Source: Planctomycetota bacterium
GTDB taxonomy: Bacteria; Planctomycetota; PLA2; JAEUHO01
Direction of reading: 5' to 3'
NCBI GenBank assembly: GCA_030065025.1
Contig: JASJDY010000004.1
Coordinates: 1-39,188, forward strand
Length of the DNA: 39,188 nucleotides
The first letter of the stretch is position 1, and each line of letters begins with the position of its first letter. Shown here piece by piece: positions 26,269 through 34,472 of this stretch. The position numbers and the translations under genes are program-made. The notes below the pieces were generated by a model, which was not told the origin of the DNA, did no database searches, and was given only the letters and a program-made list of their open reading frames with translations.

Positions 26269-27327
26269 ATGAAGATCGAGACGATTGCTCAAGAGGGTTA
26301 CGAGCGGGTTGCGAAGTGTGAGGATCCCGAGAGCGGCCTGCGGGCCGTCATCGCGGTGCACGACACGACCCTGGGTCCGGCGCTCGGCGGGCTGCGCATG
26401 TGGCCGTACGCGTCCTGGGACGACGCGATCTTCGACGTGCTGCGTCTGTCGAAGGGCATGACGTACAAGTCGGCCGTTGCCGACACGGGGCTCGGTGGCG
26501 GCAAGAGCGTCATCATCGCCAACCCGAAGACGGACAAGAGCGAGGAGCTCTTCACCGCGATGGGTCGCTTCGTCGACTCGTTCGAGGGCAAGTACATCAC
26601 GGCCGAGGACGTCGGCACGAGCGTCGCGGACATGATCCACGTGCGCAAGGGCACGACGCGCGTCACGGGTCTTCCGCGCGACATGGGCTCGAGCGGTGAT
26701 CCCTCGCCGTGGACCGCGCTCGGCACGTTCCTCGGCATCAAGGCCTGCCTCGAGGAGGTCTACGGGGACGGGAGCGTCAAGGACCGCACCGTCGCGATCC
26801 AGGGCTGCGGCCACGTCGCCATGTTCCTCGCGCGCCAGCTCGCCGAGGAGGGCGCGAAGCTCTACCTGGCGGACATCGCCTCGGAGAAGGCCACGTCCCT
26901 CGCCGAGGAGACCGGCGGCACGGTCGTCGACCCGGCCAAGATCCTCTCGATGGAGTGCGACGTCCTCTCGCCGAACGCGCTGGGTGCGGTCGTCAACGAC
27001 GAGACGTTGCCTGACTTCCACACGAAGATCATCGCCGGCGCCGCCAACAACATCCTGCTGCGCGAGGAGCACGGCCAGCGCCTCAAGGAGGCCGGCATCC
27101 TCTACGCGCCGGACTACGTCATCAACGCGGGCGGCATCATCAACGTGTCGATCGAGGTCGAGGGCGAGTACGACGAGGATCGCGCGCGCGCCAAGGTGGA
27201 GAACATCTACACGGCGCTCAAGCGCGTCTTCGAGATCGCCAAGGAGCAGGACATCAGCACGAACGAGGCGTCGAACCACGTCGCCGAAGAGCGTCTGAAG
27301 GCTGGCCGGGAGAAGGCGGGGGTCTAG
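26269..27327 (+). CDS. Leucine (branched-chain amino acid) dehydrogenase
   Basis: This 352-aa protein is the usual length of leucine/valine dehydrogenases. They reversibly deaminate branched-chain amino acids to 2-oxo acids with NAD. Seen are GPALGGLRMWPYASWDDAI, the catalytic Lys in GMTYKSAVADTGLGGGKSVI, DVGTSVADM, and the Rossmann nucleotide loop QGCGHVAMFLARQL (a variant of GxGxxG). ATG 26269 has GGAG 9 nt upstream; the GTG at 26254 would place that site inside the gene. The gene stands alone between two hairpins, so it is likely monocistronic. Phenylalanine dehydrogenase is the main alternative. Confidence 0.92.
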   Translation: MKIETIAQEGYERVAKCEDPESGLRAVIAVHDTTLGPALGGLRMWPYASWDDAIFDVLRLSKGMTYKSAVADTGLGGGKSVIIANPKTDKSEELFTAMGRFVDSFEGKYITAEDVGTSVADMIHVRKGTTRVTGLPRDMGSSGDPSPWTALGTFLGIKACLEEVYGDGSVKDRTVAIQGCGHVAMFLARQLAEEGAKLYLADIASEKATSLAEETGGTVVDPAKILSMECDVLSPNALGAVVNDETLPDFHTKIIAGAANNILLREEHGQRLKEAGILYAPDYVINAGGIINVSIEVEGEYDEDRARAKVENIYTALKRVFEIAKEQDISTNEASNHVAEERLKAGREKAGV

Positions 27328-27346
27328 AGCACCACCCGGCCCGCGG

Positions 27347-27385
27347 ACGGGAGGCGCCGAATGGGCGCCTCCCGTTCTTCGTTTT
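27347..27385 (+). terminator. Rho-independent terminator of the dehydrogenase gene
   Basis: A perfect 12-bp stem ACGGGAGGCGCC (27347-27358) / GGCGCCTCCCGT (27364-27375) with loop GAATG is followed by TCTTCGTTTT. It is the clearest intrinsic terminator in the window, 19 bp after the stop. Confidence 0.92.
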
Positions 27386-27396
27386 GGAGCACCGGT

Positions 27397-27591
27397 CCGT
27401 GACCGTGACCGTGCCCCTGACCGGGAACGACGGAACCGCGAACGCCTACCTCGCGCTCCCGCTCGCGTGCGCGCTCGCTCTTCGGGCGCAGAACGGGACT
27501 TCGACCGTGGGTCGAGCGCGAGCGAGATCGCGAGCGCGGGCCCGCCCCCTCTCCGGATCGGCCACGGTCACAGTCAAGGGCACGGTCACGG
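27397..27591. repeat. CCGTNN hexamer arrays flanking palindromic repeat family 2 (copy 1)
   Basis: The left array is CCGTGA, CCGTGA, CCGTGC, CCCTGA, CCGGGA from 27397. The right array (27563-27591) is its reverse complement: 27403-27424 pairs with 27570-27591 at 20 of 22 positions. Between them, 27449-27524 carries the family 2 core (CCTCGCGCTCCCGCTCGCG, then GGGTCGAGCGCGAGCG), itself roughly self-complementary. The block fills the space between the dehydrogenase terminator and the convergent DinG stop. Confidence 0.8.
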
Positions 27592-27603
27592 AGGGGCAGG
27601 CCC

Positions 27604-29598
27604 CTAGATGAACTCGTCCGCCGGGATCCTCTCGATCGGACACTCCGGCAAGCTCTCCAGCAGATAGCGTCCGTAGCCCTTCGTTACGATCCGCTTGTCC
27701 AGGATCGTCACCAGCCCCCGGTCGCTCGTGTGCCGGATCAGCCGGCCGAAGCCCTGCTTCAAGCGCAGCGCCGCCGTCGGCAGCGACAGATCGCGGAACG
27801 AGTCGCCGCCCTTCTCCTCCAAGCGCCGGCTGCGCGCGACCTGCAGCGGATGCGTCGGCACCTCGAACGGCAGTCGCGTGATCACGACGTGGCGCAGCGC
27901 CTCGCCCGGCACGTCCACGCCTTGCCAGAAGGACGCGACGCCGAAGAGCACGCCGTCGCCCTCGCGGAACGCGTCGAGCAGCTGCGGTCGCTCGAGGCTC
28001 TCCCCCTGCACGAGCACGCGCAGGCCAAGCGCCTCGAGCTCATGCCGCAACGCGTCGGCGGTGCGCCGCATCGCCGTGTACGACGTGAACAACACGAACG
28101 CCCCGCCACGTGAGCGCCGCACGGCGTCGAGCACCGCCTCGGGCAGCTCCGCCTCGTACGAGCTGCTCTCACGCGAAGGGTCCGGCAGCTCGGTGTGTAC
28201 GACGAGCCGGGCCTGGCGCGGGTAGTCGAACGGGCTGCCGATCGCCGCCTCGTCGGCCTCGCCCAGGCCGAGCCGGCCACGGATGAAGTCGAAGGACGCC
28301 GGCCGCCCAGCCGCGAGCGTCGCGCTCGTGAGGATGACGGCGTGGTGCGCGTCGAACAGCACCTGATCGAGCAGCGGGCCCACCTCGATCGGTGCGCTGT
28401 AGAGCGCGAGCCCACCGCGCCCGGACACCTCGCCCCAGCGCACCTGGTCCTCGAGCTCGTCCCGGGCGAGTGCGGCGAGGGCGTCGGCGAGACCGCGGAT
28501 GCCGCGTGCCCGGGAGCCGATCTCCAGCGACGTCTCGGCATCGGCGCCGCGCGCGGCCTTGAGCAGGACCGAGGCCAGCTCGGCGAGCCGCGGCGAGAGC
28601 TCGTCGGGCAGGTGCGCGCCGTCCGGCAGGGCGACGGTCTGCCCGCGCTCCGAGCCGAGCAACGCGCGGGTCTCCTCGAAGAAGACGCGGGCGGCGCCGC
28701 GCGCGGCGTCGACGGCGAGCCGGAGACGCGAGTCGGGATGGCCGGCGAGCAGGCCCCGGCGTCGGCGGGGGCTCCACAGCCGTCCGAGCTGCACCTGCAC
28801 GCCGATGCCCGAGACGCGTAGGCCCAGGTGCTCGGCCGCGGTGTCCTCGAGGTCGTGCGCCTCGTCCACGACGATCGCGTCGAGCTCCGGCAGGAAGCCG
28901 CCGCCCGTGCGGCGCATGGCGAGGTCCGCCATGAGCACGTGGTGGTTCAGGACGAGCAGCTGCGCGCCCTGGGCACGCCGACGCGAGGCCTGGTAGTGGC
29001 ACGGCTCGTAGTAGCGACAGGCGCGGCCGAGGCAGTTGCCCTGTTCGGCCTGCACGCTCTCCCACACCGACGGCAGCGGCTGGAAGCCGAGGTCCTGCCG
29101 GCTCCCCTCCTCGGTGGTCACGGACCACGTCCGGATGGCCTCGAGCTGCTCCCGAGCCTCGTCGTCGAAGAGGGATCCGCCGCCCTCGAGCGCGCGGTAC
29201 ATGCGCCGGAAACAGAGGTAGTTGCCGCGCCCCTTGACGAGCGCATACGTGAACTCGAACGGCAGCGCCTCGGCGAGCAGCGGCAGGTCGCGCCGGACGA
29301 TCTGCTCCTGTAGCGCGATGGTGCTCGTCGCCACTGCGACGCAGGCGTCGTTCTCAACGGCCCAGCAGAGGGCGGGCACGAGGTAGGCGAACGACTTGCC
29401 CACGCCGGTGCCCGCCTCGAGCAAGGCATGACGCCCCGATGACAGGGCCTCACCGACGCGGCGCGCCATGTCCAGCTGCTGCGGGCGCGCCTCGAAGCCA
29501 CCCGGCGCGCGATCGCGCGTCGCGAACGCACGCGCCACGGGGCCGTCTTCGGCAAGCAGTCGCTCCGCGTCGTCGGCGGTGCTGGAGTTGGAGATCAA
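27604..29598 (-). CDS. dinG: DinG-like iron-sulfur ATP-dependent DNA helicase (XPD/DinG superfamily 2)
   Basis: This 664-aa protein starts at TTG with GGGAG upstream. Walker A is LLEAGTGVGKSFAYLVPALC (about 60-79) and the DEAH box is IVVDEAHDLEDTA. Four cysteines spaced as in the XPD/DinG Fe-S cluster lie between (YLCFRR, then NCLGRACRYYEPC). C-terminal motifs include FVLFTSYTAM, GVASFWQGVDVPGEALRHVV, ITRLPFEVP and KQGFGRLIRH. DinG unwinds 5'-3' and acts on R-loops and repair intermediates. The N-terminal region lacks the exonuclease domain of some Firmicute DinG. The stop TAG is followed by GGGCC, as in nadC. It diverges from the EF-hand lipoprotein gene. Confidence 0.93.
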   Translation of the reverse strand: MISNSSTADDAERLLAEDGPVARAFATRDRAPGGFEARPQQLDMARRVGEALSSGRHALLEAGTGVGKSFAYLVPALCWAVENDACVAVATSTIALQEQIVRRDLPLLAEALPFEFTYALVKGRGNYLCFRRMYRALEGGGSLFDDEAREQLEAIRTWSVTTEEGSRQDLGFQPLPSVWESVQAEQGNCLGRACRYYEPCHYQASRRRAQGAQLLVLNHHVLMADLAMRRTGGGFLPELDAIVVDEAHDLEDTAAEHLGLRVSGIGVQVQLGRLWSPRRRRGLLAGHPDSRLRLAVDAARGAARVFFEETRALLGSERGQTVALPDGAHLPDELSPRLAELASVLLKAARGADAETSLEIGSRARGIRGLADALAALARDELEDQVRWGEVSGRGGLALYSAPIEVGPLLDQVLFDAHHAVILTSATLAAGRPASFDFIRGRLGLGEADEAAIGSPFDYPRQARLVVHTELPDPSRESSSYEAELPEAVLDAVRRSRGGAFVLFTSYTAMRRTADALRHELEALGLRVLVQGESLERPQLLDAFREGDGVLFGVASFWQGVDVPGEALRHVVITRLPFEVPTHPLQVARSRRLEEKGGDSFRDLSLPTAALRLKQGFGRLIRHTSDRGLVTILDKRIVTKGYGRYLLESLPECPIERIPADEFI

Positions 29599-29621
29599 CG
29601 CGGGGCTCCCTGTCGCGATGC

Positions 29622-29651
29622 TTGTCGGCCGGCGGGCGGGACCGCTATCCT
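29622..29651 (+). promoter_or_regulatory. Possible promoter of the EF-hand lipoprotein gene
   Basis: TTGTCG (29622-29627) and TATCCT (29646-29651) are 18 bp apart in the 91-bp divergent spacer. The -10 is the most AT-rich hexamer in the spacer. This is a moderate match only. Confidence 0.35.
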
Positions 29652-29689
29652 ACGCCGTGGTCCCCATATCGGGGTTACGGGAGGATTCC

Positions 29690-30298
29690 GTGTCCATGAC
29701 GCGAACGCTCTGGCTCTGTGCCCTCGTCCTCGTCGCCCTGCCGGCCTGCTCGCAGACCAGCTCCGAGGAGCGCGCCGACCTCCGCGCCGAAGAGTCCCTG
29801 GCCGTCCGCCTCGATCGCGGCGACTGGATGGTCAACAAGAGCACGCACATCTGGAAGGTCATGGCCCGTGGTGCGCCGAACCGCCCGCCGCAGCACATCG
29901 GCTACATCGAGAAGCGCCAGTACCGCCAGGCCCGCGGCGGCCCTGACTTCGAGATGTACAGCATCACGACGCGCAACCGCGACGAGCAGATCGGGCACAT
30001 CGACCAGCTCGGCCGCGCGTACCGCTACGAGCCGCAGCGCAACGGGACGTTCGCGAGGGTCCCGATCGGCACGAACACGCTGGAGCTCAACGTCCAGGCG
30101 ATCTTCGAGACGAGCGACAGCGTCGTGCTGCGCGAGACGAGCGAGCGCCGCATGGCCTTCGACGCACTCGACGCCAACGGTGACGGTCTTCTGCAGATGA
30201 GCGAGGCGAGCTCGTTCGGCGACCGGGTCACGGGCGCCGACACGAACGGCGACGGTGTCGTCGACTTCGAGGAGTTCGACGCGGTCGACGTTCTCTGA
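29690..30298 (+). CDS. EF-hand lipoprotein
   Basis: This 202-aa protein starts from GTG 29690, with GGGAGG 5 nt upstream; ATG 29696 is an alternative. The signal ends in the lipobox LPAC (VALVLPAC-type context ALPACSQ), so Cys should be lipidated. The middle is beta-rich (IGYIEKRQYRQ; IGHIDQLGRAYRYEP). The C-terminus has two calcium-binding EF-hand loops, DANGDGLLQMSE and DTNGDGVVDFEE, both with Asp at 1, Asn at 3, Asp at 5, Gly at 6 and Glu at 12. Calcium-dependent interaction at the envelope is the likely role. It is an isolated gene followed by a hairpin. Confidence 0.85.
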   Translation: MSMTRTLWLCALVLVALPACSQTSSEERADLRAEESLAVRLDRGDWMVNKSTHIWKVMARGAPNRPPQHIGYIEKRQYRQARGGPDFEMYSITTRNRDEQIGHIDQLGRAYRYEPQRNGTFARVPIGTNTLELNVQAIFETSDSVVLRETSERRMAFDALDANGDGLLQMSEASSFGDRVTGADTNGDGVVDFEEFDAVDVL

Positions 30299-30319
30299 TC
30301 CGACTGCGCAGCAGTCGGA
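30299..30319 (+). terminator. Hairpin after the EF-hand lipoprotein gene
   Basis: TCCGACTGC-GCA-GCAGTCGGA, a perfect 9-bp stem, starts directly after the stop codon. No strong T tract follows; the CCGTTT hexamer array comes next. Confidence 0.55.
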
Positions 30320-30322
30320 GCT

Positions 30323-30487
30323 CCGTTTCCGTCTCCGTAACCGTCTCCGTTTCCGACGTGACACGGGCCCTGGTACCGATCCCGCCCCGCCGCACCGTGT
30401 CCGGTCCGCCGTCCTCGCGCTCCCGCTCGCGTGCGCGCTCGCTCATCGGGCGCAACTCGGACCGCGGTCGTGGGTCGAGCGCGAGCG
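30323..30487. repeat. CCGTNN hexamer array plus palindromic repeat family 2 (copy 2)
   Basis: Six units (CCGTTT, CCGTCT, CCGTAA, CCGTCT, CCGTTT, CCGACG; 30323-30358) precede the family 2 core at 30413-30487. The first 42 bp of the core (30413-30454) match 27449-27490 with one mismatch, and GTGGGTCGAGCGCGAGCG recurs at the far end. It lies in the convergent space before the rsfS stop. Confidence 0.82.
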
Positions 30488-30503
30488 CGACCTCGGAGCC
30501 TGC

Positions 30504-30917
30504 CTACGCCTCGTCGACGGGCGCCTCTTCTTCCACCGGCGCCGCGTGCTCGGTGCGGCCGGCGTCGGCCCACAGCAGCTCGAGGTCGTAGTGACCCCGA
30601 GCCTCGGGCTCGAAGACGTGCAGGACGACGTCCACGAAGTCGACGCAGATCCACGCGCCCGCGTCGTTCCCCGCCTTCGAGAGCGGCAGCACACGGTGCT
30701 CGCGCTTGAGCTGGGTCATCACGTGCTCGGCGATCGCCCGGTTCTGCCGCGGGCTGCGGCCGGTGCAGACCACCATCGAGTCCATGTACTCGACCAGCTC
30801 ACGCACATCGAGCACCACCACGTCCTCCGCCTTGCGCTCGTGGCACAGCTCGACCACGCGCTGGAGCAGCTCCGAGCTGGTGAGCTCACGGTCGTCGGGG
30901 ACGGTGCGGGAAGACAT
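30504..30917 (-). CDS. rsfS: Ribosomal silencing factor RsfS
   Basis: This 137-aa protein belongs to the RsfS/Iojap family. It binds ribosomal protein uL14 on the 50S subunit and blocks subunit joining when nutrients are short. Seen are CHERKAEDVVVLDVRELVEY, MVVCTGRSPRQNRAIAEHV, and the signature WICVDFVDVVLHVFEPEARG followed by YDLELLWADA. The C-terminal extension is acidic (EEEAPVDEA). ATG 30917 has GGAG 5 nt upstream; the longer open frame upstream is ignored. It is 86 bp downstream of the ABC/TPR genes on the same strand and may share their transcript. Confidence 0.95.
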   Translation of the reverse strand: MSSRTVPDDRELTSSELLQRVVELCHERKAEDVVVLDVRELVEYMDSMVVCTGRSPRQNRAIAEHVMTQLKREHRVLPLSKAGNDAGAWICVDFVDVVLHVFEPEARGHYDLELLWADAGRTEHAAPVEEEAPVDEA

Positions 30918-31003
30918 GGGGACTCCGGACGGCGCACCGCGTTGGCGGGCGCGAACGACGGAGCGTACGGCCGGAGCAGGGCGCGGGTGAAGCTTTGCCC
31001 GTC

Positions 31004-31876
31004 TCAGCCGCCCCGGCGCTGGAGGACGGCCCGCAGCGTCTGGACGACGCGGGAGCGGGGCACCAGCTTGTCGTAGGCCCCCACGGCCCGCCCCGCAGCC
31101 GCCCGGGAGGCGGGATCCGGGCCGGCGGCGGCGACCGCCTCCACCGCGTCGAGGCCGGCTGTCAGTACCGCTGCCAGGTCCGTGCCGTCGTCCAACCGGA
31201 TCTCGCTCAGCAGCCCGCGGCGCAGCGTCAGGGCCTCCCGCCCGATGGCGACGGCCTCCGTGCGGGCCTCCTCGTCCTCGAGCAGGAGGCCGCGGGCCGC
31301 CACATCGGGAGCGAGGAGGGCTGCGCGCACGAGATGGTCGCGGCCGAGCCTGGGCAGCGTGCCGGCTCCCCGGAAGGCGGTCCGCAGGTGGCGCAGCGCG
31401 TGGCGACCGGGCTGCGGGATCTCTTCGCGCAGCAGCGCGGCGAAGCCGGGATCGGCAAGGGGCGCGTCGAGGACGAGGTTCGCCATGCGGGCGTGGAGCC
31501 CCGGCGCGTCGGGTCGCCGCTCGAGGGCCGCAGCGAGAAGCCCGCGGGCCTCCTGCCACCAGCCGAAGCGCTCGCGCAAGTCGGGGATCTGCGGCAGTAG
31601 CTCTTGCACGTAGGTCGCCGCGAGGAAGCCGGCGGCGGCCTCGTTGGCCGGATCGAGCTCGAGCACGGTGCGGTAGAGCCCGGCCGCCTCCTCGACGCGC
31701 CCGTCCCGCCGCCGCGACTCCGCGCGCAGGAAGAGCCCGTTGATCACCATGACGCGTAGGCCCCCCATTGAGCGACCGAGCGCCGCAGTCGCCGGCTCGG
31801 CCGGGGGCGGAACGCGCAGCAGCACGGCCACGGCCAGCAGCACGACGCCTCCGCCGAGGAAGAGCCCGCGCCTCAT
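31004..31876 (-). CDS. Membrane-anchored TPR protein of the ABC operon
   Basis: This 290-aa protein starts at ATG 31876, overlapping the permease stop (ATGA). An N-terminal hydrophobic segment (LFLGGGVVLLAVAVLLRV) acts as anchor or signal. Residues about 50-110 contain TPR-like helices (VEEAAGLYRTVLELDPANEA; WWQEARGLLAAALERRPDAP). The rest is Ala/Leu/Arg-rich helical. It presumably assists or regulates the exporter encoded upstream; its partner and function are not known. Confidence 0.78.
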   Translation of the reverse strand: MRRGLFLGGGVVLLAVAVLLRVPPPAEPATAALGRSMGGLRVMVINGLFLRAESRRRDGRVEEAAGLYRTVLELDPANEAAAGFLAATYVQELLPQIPDLRERFGWWQEARGLLAAALERRPDAPGLHARMANLVLDAPLADPGFAALLREEIPQPGRHALRHLRTAFRGAGTLPRLGRDHLVRAALLAPDVAARGLLLEDEEARTEAVAIGREALTLRRGLLSEIRLDDGTDLAAVLTAGLDAVEAVAAAGPDPASRAAAGRAVGAYDKLVPRSRVVQTLRAVLQRRGG

Positions 31877-32982
31877 GCGTTCACCCCTCGCGAGAGTGCC
31901 GCGGGCGCCGGCACGCATGCGGGTACCGCCGTGATGGCCGTGTAGAGCAACGCGGGCAGCACGAGGCCCGCGGCGGCGACTCCGGGCGCCCGCAGGGCGC
32001 CGGCCTCGGCGACGAGGTGCAGCAACGGCGCCTCGGGCGCGATCCACGCCACCGTGCGTAACAGGTCGGGGGCGAAGGCGAGCCAGCCGCCGATGTGCAG
32101 GTCGGCCGCCATCCCGATCAGGCCGTGCTTCGTGGCGCCGAAGAGAAGGAGCAGGAACGCTGCAGCCGAGGCCGTCTGCCCGGTCGTCGCCCGCGAAACG
32201 AGCACGGCGATCGGCGCGACGGCGCCCGCGAGCAAGCCGAGCAGGAGGCCCGTCCAGACGATGGCGACCAGCGGCGAGCCGGCCGGCTCGAGGCGGCGTG
32301 CCTCGGCGAGCCTGAGCCGGATGCGTTGGGTCTCGAGCGCGAGCTCGATGGAGTTCGCACCCGCCGGCGGGACGAGCCGAAGCGGGCCGCGGGCCGAGGC
32401 CTCGAGCGTTCCGCGTTGGCCGGCCGCGCTCCAGGCGATGCGCACGCGATCCGGCGGCGCGCGCTGCAGGCGGTAGAGGGGCTTGACGTCGATCTCGAGC
32501 GTGCGACCCGCGCCGCCCGGCGGCAGCGCGACGGCTGTCGGCGCGGCGCCCGGCGCCAGCAGCGCCCGTTCGGGCAGCGCGATCGGCTCGTGCGTGTCGA
32601 GCGCGAGATCGCCGCGCGCGATGAGCGCGAGCCCGCCCACGGCGAGTCCGCCAAGCACCCCCATCACGACAGCGAGGGACCACGCGGCGAGCACGACGGC
32701 GAGCCGGCGTTTCCATCCGGGCGGCGCGAGCGAAGCGAGCCACGCCTCGCGTCCCGCGACGCGATCCTCCGGGAGCGCCGCGCCGGCGCCGACGGCGAAG
32801 CCGCTGACGAAGAAGGTGAGCACGAGCAGGCCGGCGAGCAGGAGCAGCCCGCCACCCGATGCATCGGGGAGGAGCAGCGTGGCCGCCAGCGCCAGCACGA
32901 ACAGCACGGCCCCCGCCCGCGTCGCGCGGCCTCGCAATGTGGCGCGCAGGTGGCGGGAGGTCAGCGCGACGAGCTCAGCCAT
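31873..32982 (-). CDS. ABC-2-type transporter membrane protein
   Basis: This 369-aa polytopic protein begins with a short cytoplasmic stretch. It then has hydrophobic segments near 25-60 (VLFVLALAATLLLP; LLLLAGLLVLTFFVSGFAV), 95-120 and 250-360 (VAIVWTGLLLGLLAGAVAP; AAAFLLLLFGATKHGL; AAGLVLPALLYTAITAV). A soluble beta-rich domain of about 120 residues lies between the second and third groups and should face the periplasm. That layout resembles ABC-2 permeases of the gliding/NosY type. The start overlaps the ATPase stop by 8 bp. The substrate is unknown. Confidence 0.8.
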   Translation of the reverse strand: MAELVALTSRHLRATLRGRATRAGAVLFVLALAATLLLPDASGGGLLLLAGLLVLTFFVSGFAVGAGAALPEDRVAGREAWLASLAPPGWKRRLAVVLAAWSLAVVMGVLGGLAVGGLALIARGDLALDTHEPIALPERALLAPGAAPTAVALPPGGAGRTLEIDVKPLYRLQRAPPDRVRIAWSAAGQRGTLEASARGPLRLVPPAGANSIELALETQRIRLRLAEARRLEPAGSPLVAIVWTGLLLGLLAGAVAPIAVLVSRATTGQTASAAAFLLLLFGATKHGLIGMAADLHIGGWLAFAPDLLRTVAWIAPEAPLLHLVAEAGALRAPGVAAAGLVLPALLYTAITAVPACVPAPAALSRGVNA

Positions 32983-33727
32983 GGCTCGGCCTGCGCATCA
33001 GCCCGATCAGTGAGGGGGAGTCGTCGTCGGCGAGCAGGTCGTCGAGCGCACCCTCGAGCACCACCTCGCCCTCGGCGAGTACCAGCGCGCGGTCGCAGGC
33101 ACGGGTGGCGGTGACGCGGTCGTGCGTGCTCAGGAGGATCGCGCCGCCGCGCTTGCGGTGGCGGTCGAGCAGCGAGAGCAGCTCCTCGCTGCCCAGCGGG
33201 TCGAGGCCGCTCGTGGGCTCGTCCAGCACGAGGAGGTCCGGCTCGTGCACCCACGCGGCGGCCATCGCGAGGCGGCGCGCCATGCCGCGCGAGTAGCCCG
33301 CAAGCCGCTGGCGCCACGCCTCGCGCGCGAGGCCGACGGCCTCGAGTGCTTCCTGCACGCGTCGCGCGCGCTCCGCGCGCCCGCGCACGCCCTGGAGGCG
33401 CGCGAACAGGTCGACGGTCTCGCGGCCGGTGAGCGCGCCGAAGCGCCGCGCCTCCTCGGGCACGTAGCCCGTGCGTGCTCGCGCGGCCCGGCGGCCGGCC
33501 GGGCCGCCGAAGGTCACGACGCTGCCGCCCGTCGGCCGCAGGGTGCCGAGGACGAGCTTGATGGTCGTGCTCTTGCCGCTGCCGTTGGGGCCGAGCAGAC
33601 CGAGGCACTCTCCGCCACACAGCTCGAAGTCGATGCCTTTCAGCGCCTCGACGGCGCGCGGACCGCGACCGTAGGTCATGGCGAGACGGGTGGCCTGCAC
33701 CACGACGGGAGACGGGGACGCGCTCAC
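32975..33727 (-). CDS. ABC transporter ATP-binding protein
   Basis: This 250-aa protein starts at GTG 33727; the frame extends further up but through Arg-rich sequence with no ribosome site. Walker A is LLGPNGSGKSTTIKLVLG, the signature is LAGYSRGMARRLAMA (GYSRGM replacing LSGGQ, common in ABC-2 ATPases), Walker B is DLLVLDEPTSGLDPLG and the switch is ILLSTHD. The lid region includes TGYVPEEARRFGALTGRETV. It energises the permease encoded next. Divergently, 55 bp away, lies the ComEA-like gene. Confidence 0.93.
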   Translation of the reverse strand: MSASPSPVVVQATRLAMTYGRGPRAVEALKGIDFELCGGECLGLLGPNGSGKSTTIKLVLGTLRPTGGSVVTFGGPAGRRAARARTGYVPEEARRFGALTGRETVDLFARLQGVRGRAERARRVQEALEAVGLAREAWRQRLAGYSRGMARRLAMAAAWVHEPDLLVLDEPTSGLDPLGSEELLSLLDRHRKRGGAILLSTHDRVTATRACDRALVLAEGEVVLEGALDDLLADDDSPSLIGLMRRPSHG

Positions 33728-33782
33728 GCGCCTGATTCTACGGCCGGGCGTGACCACCCGTCGGCTCGCGCGAGGAGAGGGC

Positions 33783-34181
33783 ATGCTTCGCATGACCCGA
33801 CGAGAGAAGCGCGCCCGACGCGCCCTGGACGCCGGTCTCCTCGCTGCGCTCGCCATCGTGCTCGCCCTGCTGCTGATGGCCCGCTGTCACGGCAGGCCGC
33901 GCGGTCCGCCGGGCGCGCCGGACGGGCTGGCACGGCGCTACAGCGTGGACCTCGCGACCGCGCCCGCGTGGGAGCTCGAATTGGTGCCGGGCATCGGCCG
34001 GGCGCGGGCGCACGCGATTCTGTCGCTCCGCGAGCGCGACGACGGCCCCGGCCTCCGCACCCTCGACGACCTGACGGTCATCCGCGGCATCGGCTCCGCG
34101 CTCGTGCGCCGGCTGCGCTCGCCCGGACTGCCCGTGCGCTTGCTGCTGCATGGCCGTCCCGCCCCTAGTGTTGTGCACTAG
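33783..34181 (+). CDS. ComEA-like membrane-anchored helix-hairpin-helix protein
   Basis: This 132-aa protein starts at ATG 33783 with GAGGAGAGGG just upstream. One transmembrane helix lies near 20-37 (LLAALAIVLALLLMA), then a short linker. A pair of helix-hairpin-helix motifs follows: ATAPAWELELVPGIGRARAH and LRTLDDLTVIRGIGSALVRR. ComEA-type proteins bind DNA outside the membrane during uptake, and short relatives are widespread with unknown roles. No other competence gene is nearby. Non-specific DNA binding is the supported part. Confidence 0.82.
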   Translation: MLRMTRREKRARRALDAGLLAALAIVLALLLMARCHGRPRGPPGAPDGLARRYSVDLATAPAWELELVPGIGRARAHAILSLRERDDGPGLRTLDDLTVIRGIGSALVRRLRSPGLPVRLLLHGRPAPSVVH

Positions 34182-34472
34182 ACGTCCCTTTGCATGGGGA
34201 GGCGCTGCACCCTGGACTGGGGGCGATCAGGCCGCTTCGTCGTCCTCGAGTGGATAGACCACGGCCCGCCGCTCCGCGCTTGCGATGTCTCAGCGCTTCG
34301 CCCCGCGCTTTGGCGCGGGGGCCGGCGGCCATGGTCCTCCTCATCGGCCTTCCGCTCCCCAGCCAGGGCACCGACCGCGTGCGAGATGTGATTCGTCTCG
34401 GAACCGGCGACCCGCTGGATCGGCGCTGTTCCATGAACGCGAACTTGTGCGCCAAGACACTACGATGTCGCC
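34182..34472. other. Gene-free spacer before nadC with a strong hairpin
   Basis: CCCCGCGC (34301-34308) and GCGCGGGG (34313-34320) form a hairpin with loop TTTG. The 3' part (34375-34470) is less GC-rich and probably holds the nadC promoter, though no clear -35/-10 pair could be fixed. A 65-codon frame at 34194-34391 has no credible start context and is not called. Confidence 0.4.

Noticed and set aside
34194-34391. 65-codon frame MGRRCTLDWGRSGRF before nadC
   Set aside because: The first half looks mildly protein-like but it runs into a hairpin, has no ribosome site and no family; at best a decayed fragment.
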